Below are positions 12,802 through 17,591 of a stretch of 17,591 nt of DNA, one piece after another. Each line of letters starts with the position of its first letter. The first letter of the stretch is position 1. The stretch comes from JAKQDH01 sp029558835 (GTDB lineage: Bacteria > Planctomycetota > Phycisphaerae > UBA1845), in the NCBI GenBank assembly GCA_035356615.1, contig DAOQSN010000057.1, positions 1-17,591 on the forward strand, in the 5' to 3' direction. Made by a program: the position numbers and the translations under genes. The notes beneath the pieces are model-generated. The model searched no databases and was not told the origin of the DNA. It saw only the letters and a program-made list of their open reading frames with translations.

Positions 12802-14234
12802 TTGGCGCTCGTGAGGGACCGCCCGGCGGGGGAGACGCGGGCACCCGCGGTCGCCAGGAAGCCTTCCCCACCTCGATCCGGCTCGCCTGCCGTCGGCTCA
12901 CCGGGTCCGTGCTTGATCTTGCTGTCCAGGACGTACACCCAGACCAGCGTCAACAGTACATAGATGACCGCGAACATCAGGTTGGACGCTAAGACCTCCT
13001 CCGCCTTGACGGCCCGCGAGGCGGCGTCCTGGGTGCGCAGCAGGCCCCAGACGATCCACGGCTGCCGACCTACCTCGGCCGCCACCCAGCCGAGCTGGTT
13101 GCCAATGACCGGGAGCACGACCGCAACCACGAAGATGCGCATCAGCCACGCCTTCTCGAACAGAGTACTTCGCCAGCGCAGAATGCCCGCGACGGCCGTC
13201 AGCACGATCATCAGGCCGCCCACGCCCACCATGATGTGGTAGGTGTAAAACGGCAGCCCGACCGGCGGGTGGTCCACCACGGGTATCTCGTCCAGGCCGG
13301 CGACGGGCGTTTGCCAATCCCCGTGCACGAGGTAACTGAGCAGCCCGGGAATCGCGAGGCCGTAGCGGATACGCTGCTGGGGCGTATCGGGGATCCCGAA
13401 TACATACATGGGCGTGGGGCCCTCGGTCGTCGAGTAGAGGCCCTCGAAGGCCGCCAGCTTGGGCGGCTGCGTGCGGGCGACGCTGCGCGCCTGGGAGTGG
13501 CCGGAGAGCAGCATGACCAGCGATGCCAACAGCCCGAACCCAAGCCCGATCGTGAAGCTGCGCCGGGCGAATACCTCGTGCCGGCGTTTGAGAATGTAAT
13601 AGGCCGAGACGCTCATCACGAAGAACGCGCCCATGATGAACGCGCCGAGCAGCACGTGCGTGAGCCGCTCCACGGACGACGGATTGAACACCACTGCCCA
13701 GAAATCGGTGATTTCGGCGCGGGCGACAAGCTGATCGCCGATCTGTTGCTGGACGATGTGGAAGCCGGCCGGCGTCTGCTGCCACGAGTTGGCCACCACG
13801 ATCCATACCGCCGAGAAGATAGAGCCCAGGGCGACCATCACGGTGGAGAAGAAGTGCATACGCGGGGAGACCTTGTCCCAGCCGAATACGAGCACTGCGA
13901 GGAACCCCGACTCGAGGAAGAACGCGAAGATGCCCTCGGCCGCCAGCGCCGAGCCGAAGACGTCGCCCACGAAACGGGAGTAGGTTGCCCAGTTGGTCCC
14001 GAATTGGAACTCCATCACGATGCCCGAGGCGACGCCGATGGCGAAGTTCAGCGCGAACAGGCGCGTCCAGAAGCGCGCCATCGTCTCGTACTGGATGTCC
14101 CGGGTCTTGAGGTACATCCCCTCCATCACCACCATGATCGCCCCCAGCCCGATGGACAGCGGGGGGAACAGGTAGTGAAACATGATGGTAAGCGCGAATT
14201 GCAGACGGGCCAACAGCACCGCGTCAAGTTCCAT
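12768..14234 (-). CDS. cydA: Cytochrome bd quinol oxidase subunit I
   Basis: A 488-residue haem-bearing subunit with about nine spans. Expected residues are present: H20 in MFHYLFPP (haem b595/d side, E. coli H19), E100 and E108 in AAEGIFAFFLESG, H193 in VERLTHVLLGAF and M335 (haem b558 ligands). The periplasmic quinol loop carries TQPPKLAAFEGLY with the K and E used for quinol binding, and is followed by GRQPWIVWGLLRT (389 on), a family signature. The Q-loop is of the short type. GGAG about nine bases before the ATG at 14234 supports the start. The membrane part ends near KIKHG (442). The tail of some 46 residues beyond is Gly/Pro-rich, and its last part is encoded by an intergenic repeat, so it is probably dispensable. 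It pairs with cydB for high-affinity oxygen respiration. Confidence 0.95.
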   Translation of the reverse strand: MELDAVLLARLQFALTIMFHYLFPPLSIGLGAIMVVMEGMYLKTRDIQYETMARFWTRLFALNFAIGVASGIVMEFQFGTNWATYSRFVGDVFGSALAAEGIFAFFLESGFLAVLVFGWDKVSPRMHFFSTVMVALGSIFSAVWIVVANSWQQTPAGFHIVQQQIGDQLVARAEITDFWAVVFNPSSVERLTHVLLGAFIMGAFFVMSVSAYYILKRRHEVFARRSFTIGLGFGLLASLVMLLSGHSQARSVARTQPPKLAAFEGLYSTTEGPTPMYVFGIPDTPQQRIRYGLAIPGLLSYLVHGDWQTPVAGLDEIPVVDHPPVGLPFYTYHIMVGVGGLMIVLTAVAGILRWRSTLFEKAWLMRIFVVAVVLPVIGNQLGWVAAEVGRQPWIVWGLLRTQDAASRAVKAEEVLASNLMFAVIYVLLTLVWVYVLDSKIKHGPGEPTAGEPDRGGEGFLATAGARVSPAGRSLTSANPAPLQGEGQG

Positions 14235-14316
14235 GGTTCACTCTCCAGCACCGAATCGGCCACAGGCTACAGGGGTCCCGCGGCCGCGGCAAGGGGCTGC
14301 GTGGGCCGGGAGGTGT

Positions 14317-14393
14317 GTACGTCGGGAAGGGTATGCGTCGGGCGGGGTATACGTTGGGGGGGGACGTCGGGCAGGATGTACGATGGGCAGGGT
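14317..14393. repeat. Degenerate G-rich tandem repeat, five units of 14-17 bases
   Basis: Units begin GTACGTCGGGAAGG, GTATGCGTCGGGCGGG, GTATACGTTGGGGGGGG, ACGTCGGGCAGGAT and GTACGATGGGCAGGGT. The consensus is close to GTACGTCGGGCAGGGT. The array runs straight into the palindrome at 14394. Confidence 0.6.
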
Positions 14394-14424
14394 GGCATGC
14401 CCAAGCCGAAGGCGCCGGCATGCC
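14394..14424. repeat. GGCATGCC-flanked palindromic element
   Basis: Two GGCATGCC boxes (14394-14401 and 14417-14424), each self-complementary, flank a 15-base centre. They can pair to form an 8-bp stem. Confidence 0.5.
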
Positions 14425-14646
14425 GGGTGGCAGTTACCATCGGCCCCCGCGGCCGACATGGACGGTAGCGTCGGTCTTCGCGGGCGACGCAGGTGGTAGC
14501 GTCGGCCCCGCGTGGCTGACGTGGAACGCATCAAATGCACCAGTTTGAGAGCCCGACCGGCGCCCCCGTTTCGCACGCGACGAGCTGCTCTCCGGGCGCT
14601 GACAGGCGGTTACGTCGGGGTCGGTGTTGGGTCGTTATCGCGGCAG

Positions 14647-14675
14647 GGCATGGCGGCGCTGCGTTTGGCCATGCC
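14647..14675. repeat. GGCATGGC/GCCATGCC palindromic element
   Basis: Perfect 8-bp arms GGCATGGC (14647-14654) and GCCATGCC (14668-14675). Similar in kind to the element at 14394-14424, and likely the same class of dispersed hairpins. Confidence 0.5.
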
Positions 14676-14869
14676 ACCCGCATTGCGAAACCGCTCGCTT
14701 GGGGCGGGCGTGTGCTTGCTGGAAGGCGGCATGGGCCCGGCGTGCCGGCACCTGGGCATGCCACTCGTTTGGCTGTGCCGGCCTGGCCGTCCCCCGTGGC
14801 CCTGGTCAGTTGCCGGTGCCCAGCGAGTTCGGTTGCCCGACGACGATCACGTGCTTGACGTCGCTTCTG

Positions 14870-14956
14870 CCGGTCTCCGGGGCGGCCGCGAAGTGTACGT
14901 GAGGCCGGCCGTTGAGCATCACGCCTCGATACCCGCTGCACCATCTACAGCGTGTC
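14870..14956. repeat. 87-bp dispersed duplication, copy 1
   Basis: Matches 17341-17427 at 84 of 87 positions by hand alignment (same orientation, no gaps). On the minus strand it reads CRWCSGYRGVMLNGRPHVHF, then continues in frame past the repeat and stops at TGA after SLGTGN. The flanks differ on the side near 14956, so the boundary there is sharp. Confidence 0.8.
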
Positions 14957-15132
14957 AATTGTCAAGATATCACAGGCTCCGCCGAGTTACTCACGGCCGA
15001 GCAGTGCTCGGCTCCTGCGGGCCGCCGCGCTCGTCTGTGACTAACCTTGGGGATGGTATCAGAGTTGACCCCTGCCGCCGCTGCCTCAGCCGCGGAACCG
15101 CGGCCTGCAAGATGGGGTTCGTCGAACGCTCA

Positions 15133-15172
15133 GCAGAAGCCCCGTGAGGTGGTTGCCTCACGGGGCTTCTGC
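15133..15172. terminator. Perfect 17-bp stem-loop after the secreted-protein gene
   Basis: GCAGAAGCCCCGTGAGG (15133-15149), loop TGGTTG, and the exact complement (15156-15172). It lies about 64 bases after the stop of the minus-strand gene ending at 15236. There is no T-run on either strand, so it may be a terminator, a 3' stability element or a bidirectional insulator between that gene and the DNA upstream of cydA. Confidence 0.6.
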
Positions 15173-15235
15173 GGTGCCGGGCGTGGGCATAGCAGGCGCG
15201 GGCGGGCGCTGCGGAAAGGCGGCTGCGAGCGGTGA

Positions 15236-16525
15236 CTACGGCAGTGTTTGTGCAGCCAACTCCTGCATGACCAACGTCATGTTGTTGCCGGCCCCCACGT
15301 GAAGGATGATCCCGCCTTCGTCGAACTCGGGGAAAGCGGTTCCGAGGTCACAGTAGAAGTCCCACATCGTGGAAGTTGCCCATTCGGGCACAGTGAAACC
15401 ATTCTCGTTTTCATACCCCGGGGCGCTGGGTTTCAAGTGGGTCTCAGCCCAATCCAGCTGTATTTCCCGATCGTCGTACTCGGGACCATACAGGGAGGCG
15501 TGCCCGCACGGCGGCGGGTCCCACTTGAACTCCCCGGCTAACTGGCCCGAGCCGTACTGGAGGGTCGCTATGTCATTCGTGTAGGCCGTCTTGTAATGGA
15601 AGTACTGGTGGCCAAGCAGGCGTGTGCGCCAGCCGTAGAAACACGCTGAAGTCTGTCCGCCCGGAGCCGCAATGTCCACCATTGGCGCCTGGCCCGTAGC
15701 GGTGGTGATGGCGCTCTCCATGGCTGCAAGGAAGTCGTCGCTGGGCCCGTTTACTTCCGGGTCTTCCCCACCACAGCACTGGGTCTGTCCCCCAGGGATG
15801 CAGGGGGACAGTGAGCAGTCCGTGAGAATGGAGTTGGCGAAGATCCTGCTCAGCCACGACTTCGATAACCCCGTCACGGAATCCTTGTCACCCTGAGGCT
15901 CGGCGTCGGTGCAGGTCCCGGCCGGGAGGAGACCCCAGTTCTCTTCGAGCCACGCTCTTTCGTCGTCTAGCTGCTGGAGGAAGTCCTCGTAGTAGTCAGA
16001 TGTCAAGACGTCTTGCTGACTAATGTAATCCTTGTAGCCAGGCTGGCAGCTAAACACCGCACTGGTCTCGTAGCAGGCATTGTGCGGCCAGAGCCGGCGC
16101 CCCCAGTAGAAGGGGATCCCCTCCTCCTCGCACACGTCCAGGAAACCCGGCGATTCGTTCGGCTGCCCATAATGTGGGTTGTGAAGCCATTTGTACTTCG
16201 TCGCCGGCCCCGGCGCCGGTATGTCATCCTCGTCCGGCAGGAAAGCGGTGTCGCGGAAGTTGAAGAGCATGACCACAACGCCGTCGATCTTGTCCTTAAC
16301 GTTGGGAAGCTCGTCGATCCAACCCTGATAGTACTGGAAGTGACTGTTATCCAGGTGGAAGACGAAGTAGAGGAGCTTCGTTCGGTGCGCATAGGGCGAG
16401 ATAGGGACGGGCTCCATATTCCCGATGTCGGCTGCTGCGGGGCCCGTCAGGAGCAGGGCGGTCAGCGCGATGGCGAGCAAGCCACCGGGTAGCAGCAACC
16501 AAGTGTACGGTCTCATCCGTTTCAT
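15236..16525 (-). CDS. Large secreted protein of unknown function
   Basis: A 429-residue exported protein. The signal peptide is MKRMRPYTWLLLPGGLLAIA followed by LTALLLTGPAAAD, with likely cleavage after AAA. The mature part is acidic, rich in Trp, Tyr and Pro, and has eleven cysteines including a CC pair (TQCCGG), which points to disulfides outside the cytoplasm. Alternating hydrophobic strands such as KIDGVVVMLFNF and EGIPFYWGRRLWP would suit a TIM-barrel-like fold, possibly a carbohydrate-active enzyme, but I do not recognise the family. There is no membrane anchor or sorting tail at the C-terminus. AAGGAGG seven bases before the ATG is an ideal ribosome site, and a promoter is visible at 16603-16632. 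It appears to be a single-gene unit closed by the 15133-15172 stem-loop. Confidence 0.82.
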   Translation of the reverse strand: MKRMRPYTWLLLPGGLLAIALTALLLTGPAAADIGNMEPVPISPYAHRTKLLYFVFHLDNSHFQYYQGWIDELPNVKDKIDGVVVMLFNFRDTAFLPDEDDIPAPGPATKYKWLHNPHYGQPNESPGFLDVCEEEGIPFYWGRRLWPHNACYETSAVFSCQPGYKDYISQQDVLTSDYYEDFLQQLDDERAWLEENWGLLPAGTCTDAEPQGDKDSVTGLSKSWLSRIFANSILTDCSLSPCIPGGQTQCCGGEDPEVNGPSDDFLAAMESAITTATGQAPMVDIAAPGGQTSACFYGWRTRLLGHQYFHYKTAYTNDIATLQYGSGQLAGEFKWDPPPCGHASLYGPEYDDREIQLDWAETHLKPSAPGYENENGFTVPEWATSTMWDFYCDLGTAFPEFDEGGIILHVGAGNNMTLVMQELAAQTLP

Positions 16526-16922
16526 TGTGCGTCCTCCTTCTTGTGAGATACACTCATCGAACAGTGGCGATTGGGCCGCCCGCGCCAGTCCGGCCCCACT
16601 TCATTCTACTTCGCGCCAGGGTGTCCAGTCAATCCCCCCAAGCAGGTAACTCTTCACCCGTTTGCAATAGCACATTCCCTGTGCTAGGCCAAGTTAGACA
16701 CTTCTCGAGCGTAAACGGCCCGGGCGCCCCCAGGAAGCCAGTTGGCGGGCCGAAATCTCCACTACATTTACGCGACTTCCTCCAGATAGCGCAGCCGTTG
16801 CGGAATCGTCAGTCCCAGACGGTGCAGGACGACCTTCCGGGCGGCATCAGGCGTGGTGACGCAGCGTACCCGGGGGGTCTTGCCCGGCGGCCACGATGCG
16901 GACGCTGAGGGTAGCCCCGGTG
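16526..16922. other. Upstream region of the secreted-protein gene, with possible gene debris
   Basis: Holds the promoter of the 15236-16525 gene. Between 16768 and about 16870 the minus strand reads TPDAARKVVLHRLGLTIPQR and ends LRYLEEVA followed by TAA; this looks protein-like but has no start and I do not recognise it. In a different frame, around 16850-16910, the minus strand reads GATLSVRIVAAGQ, which could be a strand of the domain encoded just upstream. The region therefore looks like decayed coding sequence. Confidence 0.4.
16603..16632 (-). promoter_or_regulatory. Sigma-70-type promoter of the secreted-protein gene
   Basis: On the minus strand TTGACT (16632-16627), an 18-base spacer and TAGAAT (16608-16603). 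Predicted start near 16596, giving a leader of about 70 bases before the ATG at 16525. Confidence 0.5.
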
Positions 16923-17390
16923 CTATACCCATCGCTGGGCGGGTGTCATGCTCTCGCGCAGCGTGAGCATGCCAGGGTTCGCAAGAGGGCGCCGGAAGCC
17001 GTTGACCATCTCATCCAGGCGGATGGTGCCATCGGAGCCCAGGTAGGCGATGTACCCGTTCTCCGGATCGACCCGGCGGAACCAGATTTCAGCGTAGGTG
17101 CCGCTATTCATGGTGACATCGACGAGGACGCTGTAGTCATCATCCTGGAACCGGTCGACCTCGGCCACCCCGCCACGGGCGTCGCTGCCCTCGACGAGCA
17201 ACTGGTTGTTGATCCCCTCCGCCTGTGACCCCTTAGCCGTCCCGACGATCCGCGGCACCAGCGGGTTGCGGGCGTCGGTGGCAAAGGCCTGGAAGTCGTC
17301 GAACGTGACGTTGAGCGTATCGGCGTACAGCCCGCTCTTGCCGGTCCCCGGGTCGGCCGCGAAGTGTACGTGAGGCCGGCCGTTGAGCAT
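16923..17390 (-). CDS. Truncated, probably decayed concanavalin-like secreted domain
   Basis: A 155-residue frame from an ATG at 17390 (weak GAGG ribosome site). The body has a strand-rich pattern: DDFQAFATDA, NNQLLVEGSD, DDDYSVLVDVTM, AEIWFRRVDPENGYIAYLGS, TIRLDEMVNGFRRPL. This is the style of concanavalin/LamG-like jelly-roll domains found in secreted carbohydrate-binding proteins. No signal peptide is present. The frame ends prematurely within and just after a REP-like hairpin (16947-16971), and a plausible continuation, GATLSVRIVAAGQ, lies beyond it in another frame. Its first 13 codons fall in the 87-bp duplication. The frame is also open upstream to the window edge, so a longer gene is possible, but that part is low-complexity. 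Probably a pseudogene fragment. Confidence 0.45.
   Translation of the reverse strand: MLNGRPHVHFAADPGTGKSGLYADTLNVTFDDFQAFATDARNPLVPRIVGTAKGSQAEGINNQLLVEGSDARGGVAEVDRFQDDDYSVLVDVTMNSGTYAEIWFRRVDPENGYIAYLGSDGTIRLDEMVNGFRRPLANPGMLTLRESMTPAQRWV
16947..16971. repeat. REP-like hairpin inside a reading frame
   Basis: Arms CATGCTCTCGC (16947-16957) and GCGTGAGCATG (16961-16971) pair at 10 of 11 positions around a 3-base loop. The CATGCTC/GAGCATG ends equal those of the element at 12669-12704. Confidence 0.6.
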
Positions 17391-17427
17391 CACGCCTCGA
17401 TACCCGCTGCACCATCTACAGGGTGTC
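17341..17427. repeat. 87-bp dispersed duplication, copy 2
   Basis: Partner of 14870-14956. On the minus strand it covers the start of the concanavalin-like frame and the codons just upstream (CRWCSGYRGVMLNGRPHVHF, then AADPGTG). The three differences from copy 1 would all change amino acids in that frame, so the conservation is of DNA rather than clearly of protein. Confidence 0.8.
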
Positions 17428-17473
17428 CATGGTCGATTCCGCTGAAGAACTCCGCTGGCCACGGCGTGCGGAG

Positions 17474-17591
17474 TCACCGCCGCGGGGTGGCTTTCCGGCG
17501 GCGCTGCGCGGTACGCCGGGCCGTCTGCCCCGCCGCGCAGGCCAGCAGCAATTGCAGCCGTCTGGAGGAGCAAGAGACGGGGAAGGTGACC
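17474..17591 (-). CDS. Possible C-terminal end of a gene entering from the right edge
   Basis: A minus-strand frame is open from the window edge to TGA at 17474-17476. It reads SSRRLQLLLACAAGQTARRT and then a basic run ending TPRR. A basic C-terminus is common, but 38 codons are too few to prove coding, and another frame is open across the same bases. Confidence 0.2.
   Translation of the reverse strand, partial: VTFPVSCSSRRLQLLLACAAGQTARRTAQRRRKATPRR

Larger units (their letters stand above)
14235..15235. other. Repeat-rich intergenic stretch
   Basis: About 1 kb upstream of cydA with no supported gene. It contains a G-rich degenerate tandem repeat (14317-14393), GGCATGCC-type palindromes (14394-14424 and 14647-14675), a 31-base-spaced direct repeat of GGTAGCGTCGG (14464 and 14495), a segment duplicated near 17.4 kb (14870-14956), a small perfect hairpin GCCGCGG-AA-CCGCGGC (15089-15104) and a strong 17-bp stem-loop (15133-15172). 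The cydA promoter must lie here, but I cannot point to a convincing one. Confidence 0.6.

Noticed and set aside
12461..12814. Short plus-strand frame across the cydA-cydB spacer
   Set aside because: It consists of translated intergenic repeats.
13236..14468. A 410-codon plus-strand open frame opposite cydA
   Set aside because: Complement of a conserved oxidase gene; composition is charged and repetitive, with no recognisable motif.
1..17591. CRISPR array, tRNA, rRNA or intact insertion sequence
   Set aside because: No regularly spaced direct repeats with unique spacers, no cloverleaf-like sequence with the T-loop motif in gaps, and no transposase frame were seen.

Overview
The window is GC-rich and bacterial, with Gram-negative features: an outer-membrane beta-barrel, periplasmic export signals and a cytochrome bd oxidase. 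A protein with an IPTL-CTERM-like tail, long repeat-filled intergenic stretches, small secreted proteins of unknown function and an alginate-export-type porin would all fit a Planctomycetota-like genome. That assignment is an inference from gene content and style; no marker gene is present.

Layout. 1-106 (-): start of a Tat-exported protein that runs off the left edge. 565-2043 (-): alginate-export-family outer-membrane protein. 2447-6377 (-): a complete ABC sulfate importer read as sbp, cysT, cysW, cysA, with the last two overlapping by 4 bp. 6717-8300 (+): a divergent sigma-54-dependent activator (GAF, AAA+, Fis-type HTH). The intergenic control region between sbp and the activator holds two nearly concentric inverted repeats, the inner one fitting a -24/-12 layout on both strands, plus a good sigma-70-type promoter for the activator. 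8301-9317: no convincing gene, but a cluster of stem-loops. 9318-10013 (+): a membrane protein resembling only the N-terminal membrane half of apolipoprotein N-acyltransferase. 10201-10944 (+): a secreted protein with an IPTL-CTERM-like C-terminal anchor, followed by a strong hairpin. 11199-11315 (+): a leftover Fis-type HTH similar to the end of the activator above.

11416-14234 (-): cytochrome bd quinol oxidase, cydA then cydB, unusually separated by 335 bp of repeats; the cydA stop codon lies inside one of them. 14235-15235: a repeat-rich non-coding stretch with degenerate tandem repeats, GGCATGCC palindromes, an 87-bp segment duplicated at 17.4 kb, and a perfect 17-bp stem-loop. 15236-16525 (-): a large cysteine-containing secreted protein of unknown function with a visible promoter and an excellent ribosome binding site. 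16923-17390 (-): a degraded reading frame resembling a concanavalin-type secreted domain, ended by a REP-like hairpin.

Functionally, the left half is dominated by sulfate uptake (periplasmic binding, membrane passage, ATP hydrolysis, perhaps an outer-membrane pore) with a neighbouring sigma-54 activator as candidate regulator. The right half holds low-oxygen respiration and surface or secreted proteins embedded in repeat-rich DNA. I saw no tRNA, rRNA, CRISPR array, intact insertion sequence or recognisable defence system.
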